23,050 nucleotides of DNA from JAWLBW01 sp041687475 (GTDB lineage: Bacteria; J088; JAWLBW01), in the NCBI GenBank assembly GCA_041687475.1, contig JAWLBW010000032.1, positions 1 to 23,050 of the forward strand, written 5' to 3'. Both the position numbers and the translations under genes were made by a program. The notes below the pieces were generated by a model, which had not been told where the DNA came from, ran no database searches, and saw only the letters and a program-made list of their open reading frames with translations. Shown piece after piece: positions 8,208 through 15,625 of this stretch (positions are counted from its first letter, which is position 1; each line of letters starts with the position of its first letter).

Positions 8208-8223
8208 TAAACAGATTTGTTTG
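8208..8223. promoter_or_regulatory. Probable TetR operator 2 (TAAACA-N4-TGTTTG)
   Basis: This is an inverted repeat with the same half-sites and the same 4-base spacer as the site at 5300-5315, with one mismatch at the outer base. It lies 4 bases downstream of the lipase -10 box and 17 bases before the lipase ATG, so a bound dimer would block initiation. Confidence 0.65.
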
Positions 8224-8227
8224 TAAC

Positions 8228-8255
8228 ATTATCAAGGTGCAGGCGATTTGTCGAA
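8228..8255 (-). promoter_or_regulatory. Probable promoter of the lipase-like lipoprotein gene
   Basis: On the minus strand TTCGAC (8250-8255) and GATAAT (8228-8233) are separated by 16 bases. Initiation would fall near 8221, inside the second palindrome. The remaining 8256-8399 bases show nothing clear. Confidence 0.45.
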
Positions 8256-8399
8256 CGACGACGCATCTACGCGGGGGGAAGGGGAGATGCTTGCTGCGGT
8301 AGGCCGGGCAAGCCTGGAGCTTCAAATCATCGGCACGACGTGGGGGCTGATACCGCCGTCTGCGCCGGCGCAGTTGAGACTATCTGCGCACCAGGCAAG

Positions 8400-8430
8400 A
8401 AAAAAGGCACCCACGAAGCCGTGAGTGCCT
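8400..8430 (-). terminator. Rho-independent terminator of tRNA-Leu
   Basis: On the minus strand a 10-bp stem (GGCACTCACG with CGTGGGTGCC, one G-T pair) closed by a GCTT loop is followed by six T. It begins 10 bases after the encoded CCA of the tRNA. Confidence 0.9.
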
Positions 8431-8440
8431 TTATCCGAAG

Positions 8441-8527
8441 TGGTGCGAAAGGGGGGAGTCGAACCCCCACGCCCTAGCGGGCACAAGAACCTGAATCTTG
8501 CGCGTCTGCCAATTCCGCCACTTTCGC
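8441..8527 (-). tRNA. tRNA-Leu(CAG)
   Basis: This is an 87-nt class II tRNA on the minus strand. The acceptor stem GCGAAAG pairs with CTTTCGC, followed by discriminator A and an encoded CCA (8441-8443). The anticodon stem CAAGA/TCTTG encloses loop TTCAGGT, giving anticodon CAG, which reads CUG leucine codons. The long variable arm expected for tRNA-Leu is present, and the T arm carries GGTTCGACTCC. CUG is very common in the large exported-protein genes nearby. It has its own promoter and terminator and so is probably a single-gene transcript. Confidence 0.97.
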
Positions 8528-8560
8528 GAAACTGCTCCGCCGTATGAGGCGGAAATGATC

Positions 8561-8589
8561 ACTATACCGGGTTCCCGAGATTCAGGCAA
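8561..8589 (-). promoter_or_regulatory. Promoter of tRNA-Leu
   Basis: On the minus strand TTGCCT (8584-8589) and TATAGT (8561-8566) are separated by 17 bases. Transcription would start near 8554, about 27 bases before the mature tRNA 5' end. Confidence 0.7.
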
Positions 8590-8633
8590 GGGATTTCGTG
8601 CGGCATGGTCTCGTGCAGCACGGTCGTACGGTG

Positions 8634-8654
8634 GTGATAAGTGAGAGGTGATAG
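8634..8654. repeat. Heptad array GTGANAR, copy-1 side
   Basis: Three 7-base units (GTGATAA, GTGAGAG, GTGATAG) lie directly after the 22-nt linker. This is the reverse-complement family of the ACCTCTC array upstream of acpS at 19653-19701. Confidence 0.8.
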
Positions 8655-8681
8655 GTTTTCGTGCCGCACGGTTGCGCGGCA

Positions 8682-8702
8682 GTGGCCTGTGACCTGTGGC
8701 CG
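8682..8702. repeat. Heptad array GTGRCCN, copy-1 side
   Basis: Three 7-base units (GTGGCCT, GTGACCT, GTGGCCG) lie directly after the second linker. The matching array at 9073-9093 reads GTGGCCA, GTGGCCT, GTGGCCG, so unit content varies although the flanks are nearly constant. Confidence 0.8.
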
Positions 8703-9002
8703 ATGGAGCCTGTCCCGAGTTCAGAGGAGGGGTCCTGCACGTGTCAGCCTTCAAGAGGAAAGGGCGACGTGACGCAATCAGAAAGAATAGGGCAGCCACC
8801 ACAGCTTCGGAACCGACCCCCTCTGGGCCTCTGTGCCTCGGTGTATCCCCCCGCCCTTGCACCCGGAATGCACTTAACAAGAAAGAGTAGGCCTCCAGGG
8901 GAAAGGCGCAAAGCCCCCGTTTCGCGCAGCACCCCTCTGCGCACCCCGCGATCTCCTGTAAAACGCCCTTATACGAACAAATGGCCGCGAAGCGACCGAG
9001 TA

Positions 9003-9389
9003 CGTGCAGCACGGTCGCACGGTGGTGAGAAGTGAGAGGTGATAGGTTTTCGTGCCGCACGGTTGCACGGCAGTGGCCAGTGGCCTGTGGCCGGTGGAGC
9101 CTGTCCCGAGTTCAGAGGAGGGGTCCTGCACGTGTCAGCCTTCAAGAGGAAAGGGCGACGTGACGCAATCAGAAAGAATAGGGCAGCCACCACAGCTTCG
9201 GAACCGACCCCCTCTGGGCCTCTGTGCCTCGGTGTATCCCCCCGCCCTTGCACCCGGAATGCACTTAACAAGAAAGAGTAGGCCTCCAGGGGAAAGGCGC
9301 AAAGCCCCCGTTTCGCGCAGCACCCCTCTGCGCACCCCGCGATCTCCTGTAAAACGCCCTTTACGAACAAATGACCGCGAAGCGCGACC
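9003..9389. repeat. 391-bp tandem duplication, copy 2
   Basis: Second copy of the segment at 8612-8998. It has linkers at 9003-9024 and 9051-9072, heptad arrays at 9025-9045 and 9073-9093, and the 28-nt module at 9096-9123. Near-identity with copy 1 indicates a recent duplication or gene-conversion event. The following stretch, 9390-9657, has no gene and no recognised element apart from AT-richer sequence leading to the promoter at 9658. Confidence 0.95.
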
Positions 9390-9657
9390 GCATCGACGCC
9401 CTGGCCCCCGTCCCGTAAGGATTTGGGCGTTTATCCGGGAGTCCTGCCTGCTTTCTACCGGGTGGTCGGTAAAAAAGGGACCCGCAGGGTTGCTCCTGGC
9501 GCCAGCCTGCCCGATCGGTTCCAAAAAACGTTTGATAATTGACGCAATGCACTAAAAATGACGCGCTGTTAAACAGTTATTTGATAGCCGTAAGTGACAG
9601 TAACTACAGGTGAATCTTCCCCCTCGATTGCCCCTCGATAAGTGTTCTTTTTTACGC

Positions 9658-9686
9658 TTGACACCCCATTTGAATTCGTCTATAGT
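9658..9686 (+). promoter_or_regulatory. Strong sigma70-type promoter of the large exported protein gene
   Basis: A perfect TTGACA (9658-9663) and a near-consensus TATAGT (9681-9686) are separated by the ideal 17 bases. Transcription would start near 9693, giving an unusually long leader of about 148 bases. The leader contains a 6-bp CGTCAC/GTGACG hairpin (9739-9754). Confidence 0.85.
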
Positions 9687-9694
9687 CTCACACC

Positions 9695-9811
9695 ATGGCT
9701 CAATATGCGCCGACTCGACTAGGGCTCTCTCCCGATGTCGTCACGGGTGTGACGGCAGCGGTCCCTCGGTTGTCGCATAGGAAGGCTCACTCTGCTCACT
9801 TGTTATCGTGA
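9695..9811 (+). other. Possible leaderless upstream reading frame in the 5' leader
   Basis: An ATG lies 1-3 bases from the predicted transcription start. It opens 38 codons that end at TGA 9809-9811, overlapping an ATG (9811) that is in frame with the large exported protein. No Shine-Dalgarno is possible for the first ATG. It could be a leader peptide coupled to the main gene or chance. The peptide resembles nothing I recognise. Confidence 0.2.
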
Positions 9812-9840
9812 TGCGAAAAGACCCCATAAAGGGAGGGAAC

Positions 9841-12800
9841 ATGAACCGTATCCGACGATACATGTTGCCCCTCGCCGCAACGGTACTGAGCCTCGGGCTC
9901 GGCGCCGGCGTGGCGCAGGCGGACAACCCGCTCGTTCGGCCGGCGTGGAGCTCGGGTTCGTTGAACTCGAACTATGCCGGACTACCCAAGGCCGGTGCGG
10001 CCGGCAACGCCGGTGGCACCGACTGTAACCCGGCGCTGCTTGACGACGACACCAAGCTGCAGTTTGGTGACTGCTTCAACCAGAGCACCCTGATGCTTCG
10101 CCTGACCGGCGACGACGGCACCCTCGGTAGCCACCCCCAGGGCTCGTTGATGAGGTTTCTCGAAGACGTGGTCGGCGCCAAGCTGCTGCGTGCTGAAGAC
10201 AACAGCAACAACCCGACCCCGCTTTTTGCCAACTTCCTCGACCTGACGCTCAAGCGCTTCCTTGATGCCGATACGTCGACCACCATCGACTACGACGCGA
10301 CTTCGTTCCTGTACCTGCCGGTCACGGGCGCCAACGGCGTGCCCACGGGCCGCGGCGGCTACGAGGCTTCGCCGTTCCTCGATCGGACCTGTCTCGACAT
10401 TCCCCTCGTCGGCAGCGTGTGTATGCACATGTACCTGTTCGACGTCGACAACGAAGCCGGCGCCAAGTTCATCAGCTACGACTATGATAACGCCAGCTTC
10501 ACGGTCATGCCGGCCGCCAACGACGACGTTGAGTCGGGCAACATGGACGAGCTGACCGGCGTCTGCGATCCGAGCATCAACGGAGCCAACACGCCTTGCG
10601 GCGCGCTGGGTAACCTGGCGGCAGAATACCGCGACGACGACGACGGCCTGCAGATTCAGCTGCAGCTGAATGACGTCGTAGCCGACGTACTCTTCGAGCC
10701 CCCCGCCGAGTTCAGCCTGACCGACGTCAGCAACAGCTCGACCGACTATGTTCCGGCCGACGACCTGAGCACCTACCTCAAGGCCTACGGCAAGCTCGAA
10801 CTGGGCACCATTCAGCTGACGCTGAACATTCGCGTGGCCTCGAGCTTCAACGGCGACGTGCAGCCGCACGCGGTGGCCCTGGGCTTCGAACTGCAGAACG
10901 TCGACTTCCAGAGCAACTTCCAGTTCGTGTTCAACAAGGGTCCGTACTGTAACAACAACCTGGGTACGACCGAGTCGAACCCGGGCGATCCGTATCGTTA
11001 CAACGAAGACGTTCGTCCCTTCCGCGACGACGGCTCGCCCAACTACCCCAACCTGGTATCGGACATCACGGGTGGTGGCCTCATCCTGACCGACTACTTC
11101 GCCCGCAAACATGGTGATTGGGCCGCTAGCCCCGTCACCACGGTCGGCATAACCACGGCCAACGTGGTAGCTCCGGCGCTGCACGGCAACGGCGCCTACA
11201 CCGGTGCTACCGGTCAGGACTACTACGCCGGTGGTACCGGCCAGGGCCGTGACCGTATCGGCGTCAACAGCCACCCCTACCAGTTCGAAGAATTCGGTGG
11301 TGAGTGGTACCTGTCCGACAACCCGAACAACTGCCGCCGTCCGGCCGACGCCTGCACCAACACCAACGCCGGTTACGGCCCCCTCCAGGATGGTGGTGTT
11401 GAATACGGCGGCGTTACGGGCAGCTGCGAATACCCGAACCGTTCGGACAACGGCGACGATAGCACCTACAAGATTTCGGAACAGATCACCTCGATCATTC
11501 CGTACATCCAGGGTGAAATCAACGCTACTGCCGAAGACAAGTTCAAGAACCGCGCGCGCGGCAACCCGGGTTACTACCTCGGACCCACGTCGCTTCTTGA
11601 TCTGGGCGCCACCCTGGCCGGCATCAGCTTCGACTGGCCGCTGCGTCCGGGTACCGACTATGTCTTCCTCGACATCCTGCTCGACTCCGATGTCGACGGC
11701 GACAGCACCAACGAGTTCTGGGCCGACCAGTGGGGCGTCATGATGCCCTTCAACTTCGCCCTCGGCGTAAGCTGGAACTCGGTACCCGCCATCACGGCGC
11801 CGGTAAGCCAGCGTCTCGACACCACGGCCTGCGTGCAGAGCCTGGGTGCCCTGACCGGTTATGTCGACGGTATCGGCGAATTCGTCGCCAATGCCGATCA
11901 GGCAGACGACCCGTTCCTGACCAAGCCCATCGCTCCGAAGGCCCTTCAGGCCCTCACGGCGGGTGCGGCACAGCAGGGTCTGCTGGCCGGCTTCAACTTC
12001 CCGGCGGTAACCTGGCCCACGATTACGCCGGCGGCTGCCGAAGTAACGCCCGACACCGGCGCCTACGGCGTCGGTCTTGCCCTGCACCAGAACGTGCTGA
12101 GCGCCGCGCTGTACGACGCCGTGCTGAAGGGTCTGCTCTGCGCCGACCTCGACGCCACGGGTCAGCTGGCTCCGGTTACCGACCAGGTGCTGGGCGAAAC
12201 CACCGCCGACCTGCTGAACACCTCGACCTTCGAGCTGTTCTTCCCGGCGCTGGCCAAGGACTTCCCGAACCGCCCGATGCGCATGCGCGTGATTCCGCTT
12301 CTGCAGAAGTACGTGCACGGCAACACCTGCGGTGCGGGTGGTGCGAACCCCAGCGCCGACTGCGGCGTGGGCTTCGACCAGGTAACGCCGGTGACCGACG
12401 TGGTCAACACGTTCGATCACCTGCAGGAAGACGCCTCGGCGCCGTACATCATCATGGGCGGCCCGCCCATCAACCTCGCGCTGAGCGGCGTGACCACGTA
12501 TCCCGACTTCACCGTCGTGATTCCGAACCTGCTCATCGAGTTCTATGTCTATGGTACGAGCGATTCCGACAACACCTGGTATCGCGTCTTCGCCATCGAC
12601 ATGGGTGTGGCCATCGGTCTGAACATCGATATCCTCAAGCAGCCGACCCCGATGGGCGCCGGTCTGGATACGCTGGTCAACACCGATACCTACTTCCCCA
12701 TCGGCTGTGATCCCACGGCCGGTGCCGGTCAGCCCAACGAATGTACGGGTAACTCGGCTCCGACCCGCCGCGTGCTTCGCCTGGCCGGTATCGCCGACCC

Positions 12801-13896
12801 CGAAATCAACGCCATCATCGAGTACAGTGAACTGTCACTGGGCAACATCGATGACCCGGCCTCGGGTTCGGTCGACGACGCCTGGAACGACTACCAGGTG
12901 CTCAAGGGCGCCATCTCGAACCTGATCGGCGTGGCCCTCTCGGTCGACGTCGACCTGCTGGCTGAGATCGGCTTCGACATCGGTGCGTTCCTGAACCTGC
13001 CGCTCGTGTTCGACGCTCCGTACATCGGTACGAGCTTCGTGAACGACGGCGCGGGCAACAACGCCACCGACAACGAGCTGCCCGCGGGCAACGGCTTCGG
13101 CGACTACCTGGTTGCCGGTCTGTCGCTTGACCTGTCGTACCTCGACTCGGCTTACCTCATCGGTCAGCTCGACTATCTGCTCGATGGTACGTCGGCTACC
13201 CAGCCGTTCGGTCTCGATCTCGACATCGGCCTCGCGCCGAAGGCCGGTTCGACCAGCCTGAGCGTGCCGCAGGCTGTTATCGACGGTCCGGTGAAGGTGA
13301 GCGCCGCTGAAACGGTGTTCCGCTTCTCGGGCTTCGACTCGGTCGACGGCGACAACCTCCAGTACAGCTGGCGCGTCGACAATGGTGTGTGGTCGGTCTT
13401 CGACAAGTCGACCGAAGCACGCATCCAGGGTCTGCTCGAAGGTAAGCATACCTTCGAGGTCAAGGCGCTCAACAGCCAGAGCGTACTGCAGCCCGAAGCA
13501 GCCCGCTACACCTTCGTGGTCGACTCGATCGCTCCGAAGGTACGCGTGCTGGGCGACCGCACGGTCGGCAATCGTGCAAACTTCTTCGTCGAAGCCGAAG
13601 ACTGGCTGACCTCGAAGGAAGACCTGCGCGTTGCCTACCGCCTGAACGACGGTAGCTGGAGCAACTTCGGCTACAACCAGAAGATCAGCCTGTCTGGTCT
13701 GTCGTCGGGTCGTCACACCCTGCGCGTGAAGGTCGCCGACAACGCCGGCAACATTGCCGAGTCGGCCTTCAACTTCACCGCAAGCGACGGCGGCTTCGGC
13801 TGCTCGACCACCGGCAACGGTGCGGGTAGCATGGCCGACGCCCTGGTGCTGCTGGCCATTCCGGCCCTCGTTCTGCTGCGCAAGCGGCTGTTCTAA
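9841..13896 (+). CDS. Large exported protein with a Cys-containing C-terminal sorting tail
   Basis: This 1351-residue secreted protein has function unknown. It starts with a signal peptide, MNRIRRYMLPLAATVLSLG, with likely cleavage after AQA. The body is rich in Asp, Asn, Gly and beta-forming residues, with many closely spaced Cys pairs suggestive of disulfides. Near the C-terminus lie two related Ig-like modules, recognisable by YSWRVDNGVWSVFD with KHTFEVKALN and YRLNDGSWSNFG with RHTLRVKVADNAGN. It ends with a sorting tail: GGFGCSTTGNGAG, a hydrophobic helix, then RKRLF, with Cys1321 at the motif. This resembles MYXO-CTERM-type tails, which are cleaved and attached at the cell surface. ATG 9841 has GGGAGG just upstream; the frame is open to 9808. 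A consensus promoter, an efficient terminator and strong codon bias (AAC, CTG) suggest abundant expression. Confidence 0.85.
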   Translation: MNRIRRYMLPLAATVLSLGLGAGVAQADNPLVRPAWSSGSLNSNYAGLPKAGAAGNAGGTDCNPALLDDDTKLQFGDCFNQSTLMLRLTGDDGTLGSHPQGSLMRFLEDVVGAKLLRAEDNSNNPTPLFANFLDLTLKRFLDADTSTTIDYDATSFLYLPVTGANGVPTGRGGYEASPFLDRTCLDIPLVGSVCMHMYLFDVDNEAGAKFISYDYDNASFTVMPAANDDVESGNMDELTGVCDPSINGANTPCGALGNLAAEYRDDDDGLQIQLQLNDVVADVLFEPPAEFSLTDVSNSSTDYVPADDLSTYLKAYGKLELGTIQLTLNIRVASSFNGDVQPHAVALGFELQNVDFQSNFQFVFNKGPYCNNNLGTTESNPGDPYRYNEDVRPFRDDGSPNYPNLVSDITGGGLILTDYFARKHGDWAASPVTTVGITTANVVAPALHGNGAYTGATGQDYYAGGTGQGRDRIGVNSHPYQFEEFGGEWYLSDNPNNCRRPADACTNTNAGYGPLQDGGVEYGGVTGSCEYPNRSDNGDDSTYKISEQITSIIPYIQGEINATAEDKFKNRARGNPGYYLGPTSLLDLGATLAGISFDWPLRPGTDYVFLDILLDSDVDGDSTNEFWADQWGVMMPFNFALGVSWNSVPAITAPVSQRLDTTACVQSLGALTGYVDGIGEFVANADQADDPFLTKPIAPKALQALTAGAAQQGLLAGFNFPAVTWPTITPAAAEVTPDTGAYGVGLALHQNVLSAALYDAVLKGLLCADLDATGQLAPVTDQVLGETTADLLNTSTFELFFPALAKDFPNRPMRMRVIPLLQKYVHGNTCGAGGANPSADCGVGFDQVTPVTDVVNTFDHLQEDASAPYIIMGGPPINLALSGVTTYPDFTVVIPNLLIEFYVYGTSDSDNTWYRVFAIDMGVAIGLNIDILKQPTPMGAGLDTLVNTDTYFPIGCDPTAGAGQPNECTGNSAPTRRVLRLAGIADPEINAIIEYSELSLGNIDDPASGSVDDAWNDYQVLKGAISNLIGVALSVDVDLLAEIGFDIGAFLNLPLVFDAPYIGTSFVNDGAGNNATDNELPAGNGFGDYLVAGLSLDLSYLDSAYLIGQLDYLLDGTSATQPFGLDLDIGLAPKAGSTSLSVPQAVIDGPVKVSAAETVFRFSGFDSVDGDNLQYSWRVDNGVWSVFDKSTEARIQGLLEGKHTFEVKALNSQSVLQPEAARYTFVVDSIAPKVRVLGDRTVGNRANFFVEAEDWLTSKEDLRVAYRLNDGSWSNFGYNQKISLSGLSSGRHTLRVKVADNAGNIAESAFNFTASDGGFGCSTTGNGAGSMADALVLLAIPALVLLRKRLF

Positions 13897-13906
13897 GACA
13901 CACTCA

Positions 13907-13941
13907 CCGGGACGGAGCACCTGCTCCGTCCCGGTTTCTTT
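13907..13941 (+). terminator. Rho-independent terminator of the large exported protein gene
   Basis: A long GC-rich inverted repeat (CCGGGACGGAG with CTCCGTCCCGG) with a very small loop is followed by TTTCTTT. It begins 10 bases after the stop codon. Confidence 0.92.
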
Positions 13942-14020
13942 CCATGCAGGTTCGCCGAGCCTGTATCGAAAGAGACCGGACCGGTACGTAACGACTCGAC
14001 AAGGCAAAGCGCAAGGATGC

Positions 14021-14049
14021 TTGCACCCCGTCGACACGCCGGGTAGAGT
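14021..14049 (+). promoter_or_regulatory. Probable promoter of the propeller lipoprotein gene
   Basis: TTGCAC (14021-14026) and TAGAGT (14044-14049) are separated by 17 bases. The start would be near 14056, with a leader of about 70 bases. The strong terminator upstream makes a separate promoter necessary. Confidence 0.5.
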
Positions 14050-14125
14050 ACAAGGGCCTTGACGAACCCCGCTGCCCGCGGGTCACGACACGGCTTGACA
14101 TGAACTTCCAGGGACCCCGTAACTG

Positions 14126-15346
14126 ATGAAAGCACGCAGCCATCTCGCTCTCGTTTTCGGCCTCCTGGTAACCGTAGCCTGCGGGCGCACGGTTCCCGGC
14201 GACGAACCGCGCGGCATCATGGCGAGTTCGATCTGGATCGACAAGGCGCCCGACGGCGACGTGGGCCAGTTCAACTCTCTGGCCGCCGACAGCGAGGGCC
14301 GGCCGCATGTCAGTTACTACGACTACACCTCGGGTGCGCTCAAGTACGCCCGCCTCGACGGCGCGCGCGGCACCTGGGTAACCGAAATCGTTGATCAGGA
14401 AGGCGATGTCGGTCTGTATACCTCGATCGCCATCGACTCGCAGAACAACCCGCACATCGTTTACTACGACGTAAGCGGCGATCGCATGAAGTACGCCTAC
14501 TTCAACGGCGTCGAGTGGCAGCGGGCCTCCCTGTTCGATCACGGCGGCCTGTTTGCGTCGCTTACCCTCGACGCCAACGACGTGGCGCACATCGCCTTCA
14601 TCGACCGGCAGAGCTACGACCTCATCTACATGCGCTGGGACGTGCTTACCTCGGGCACGGCGCCGGTCTGGGGCGTCATCGACACCGGCACGCTGACCGG
14701 CCCCTCGGGCATCGGCGGCAATCTGCACGGCGGCATTTCCATTCAGGTCAGGCCCGAGACGCAGCAGCCCATCGTGGCCTACTATCACGCCTCGCTCGGT
14801 TCGCTGCTGGTCATGGCCAAAATGCCGGGGCACCCCGCGGCCGGTCAGGGCGGCCTGCCCCAAGAGTGGATGCAGTGGGTCGTCGACGGCAGCACCGTGA
14901 TCGGTCAGGGCAACGACGACGTGGGCGAGCACACTTCGCTTTTCGTGAACGGCGAAAACGAATGGCACGTTTCCTACTACGACAAGACCAACGAAGACCT
15001 CAAGTACGCCCGGTGGGACGACGAGGGGCAGCGCTGGCTTACCGAGCGTGTCGATAGTGACGGTCTTGTCGGCGAGGCCTCGAGCATTACCGTGGTGTGC
15101 CGGCAGGATCCCAAGACGCGTACCCGCGACTGCCGGCCGTACATTTCCTACTTCGATTCGACGAACAACGACCTGAAGGTCGCCACCCGCCGCGGCGACC
15201 TGCCCTGGCAGACCTTCCGCGCCGATCTTTCGGGCATGACCGGTACCTACACCAGCATTGCCGAGGTTGCCAACGGTCGCGTCGGAATCAGTTACCGCGA
15301 CTTTACCTACTCGGGACTCAAGTTCCTGCTGCTGCTGCCCTTCTGA
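14126..15346 (+). CDS. Lipoprotein with seven propeller-type repeats
   Basis: This 406-residue lipoprotein is of unknown function. The signal peptide MKARSHLALVFGLLVTVAC ends in a lipobox with Cys19. The mature protein consists of seven repeats, each built around a P-H-I/V-S-Y-Y-D strand followed by a turn and D/A-L-K-Y-A. Examples are RPHVSYYDYTSGALKYA, NPHIVYYDVSGDRMKYA, EWHVSYYDKTNEDLKYA, CRPYISYFDSTNNDLKVA and, last, RVGISYRDFTYSGLKF. The third and fourth copies are divergent. Seven such units fit a single closed seven-bladed beta-propeller that ends at the C-terminus. Such domains usually bind proteins or ligands, and no catalytic residues are evident. It lies between two other exported proteins and probably works at the same surface. 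The Shine-Dalgarno candidate AGGGA is rather far from ATG 14126. Confidence 0.85.
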   Translation: MKARSHLALVFGLLVTVACGRTVPGDEPRGIMASSIWIDKAPDGDVGQFNSLAADSEGRPHVSYYDYTSGALKYARLDGARGTWVTEIVDQEGDVGLYTSIAIDSQNNPHIVYYDVSGDRMKYAYFNGVEWQRASLFDHGGLFASLTLDANDVAHIAFIDRQSYDLIYMRWDVLTSGTAPVWGVIDTGTLTGPSGIGGNLHGGISIQVRPETQQPIVAYYHASLGSLLVMAKMPGHPAAGQGGLPQEWMQWVVDGSTVIGQGNDDVGEHTSLFVNGENEWHVSYYDKTNEDLKYARWDDEGQRWLTERVDSDGLVGEASSITVVCRQDPKTRTRDCRPYISYFDSTNNDLKVATRRGDLPWQTFRADLSGMTGTYTSIAEVANGRVGISYRDFTYSGLKFLLLLPF

Positions 15347-15531
15347 TATTTGCTTTGGGGGTAGAGGGCGGCGTGTGAGCCCGCCTTGGGGGAATGGGCC
15401 CGGTCGGTATCGAGTCGGCGACAAGCGCCAGCCCGAATACCTGTCGTGCCGTGCAGAGTTTTCAGAAGAATGCCCTTGCTGCTATGCAGAGTTTGCATGC
15501 CTGGCCATCGGCAACGCCCGCTCCCGTGCGT

Positions 15532-15559
15532 TTGACACCGAGGCTCAGGTTGGTATGAT
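15532..15559 (+). promoter_or_regulatory. Promoter of the PKD lipoprotein gene
   Basis: A perfect TTGACA (15532-15537) and TATGAT (15554-15559) are separated by 16 bases, with a start near 15566 and a leader of about 60 bases. The remaining spacer 15347-15531 shows only a GGCGG/CCGCC hairpin without a T-run (about 15368-15383). Confidence 0.75.
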
Positions 15560-15625
15560 TATCGCTGTGTTTCAGTTCGCTGAGGCCGCGATCGATCCGG
15601 CATGCGGGCGTTTATGGAGGTTCCG

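Larger units (their letters stand above)
8612..8998. repeat. 391-bp tandem duplication, copy 1
   Basis: This segment recurs at 9003-9389 with a constant offset of 391 bases. By eye, about 265 bases (8703-8968) are identical between copies. Differences cluster in the heptad arrays at the left end, with a 1-base indel near 8971. Modules in order are: a 22-nt linker (8612-8633), a GTGANAR heptad array (8634-8654), a second linker (8660-8681), a GTGRCCN heptad array (8682-8702), a 28-nt GGAGCCTG module (8705-8732), and a CTCTGGG/TGTATCC region (8821-8850). Open frames across it are shadows of the repeat. Confidence 0.95.

Noticed and set aside
8431..9060. Open frames of about 130-209 codons across the 391-bp duplication
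   Set aside because: They cross tRNA-Leu or translate repeat modules in several frames, with no ribosome site and no recognisable domain.
9558..9600. Palindrome CTGTTAAACAG as a third TetR operator
   Set aside because: It shares TAAACA but lacks a TGTTT half-site at the right spacing and is not at a predicted promoter.
9693..9840. Riboswitch in the 148-base leader
   Set aside because: Only one small hairpin is visible and no known aptamer core is recognised.
9982..12420. 812-codon minus-strand open frame opposite the large exported protein gene
   Set aside because: It is antisense to a gene with signal peptide, ribosome site, promoter and terminator. Its Val/Gly/Arg-rich composition is typical of GC-rich shadow frames.
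15347..15625. Small gene between the two lipoproteins
   Set aside because: No frame has a ribosome site or sensible composition; the region holds a hairpin and the next promoter.
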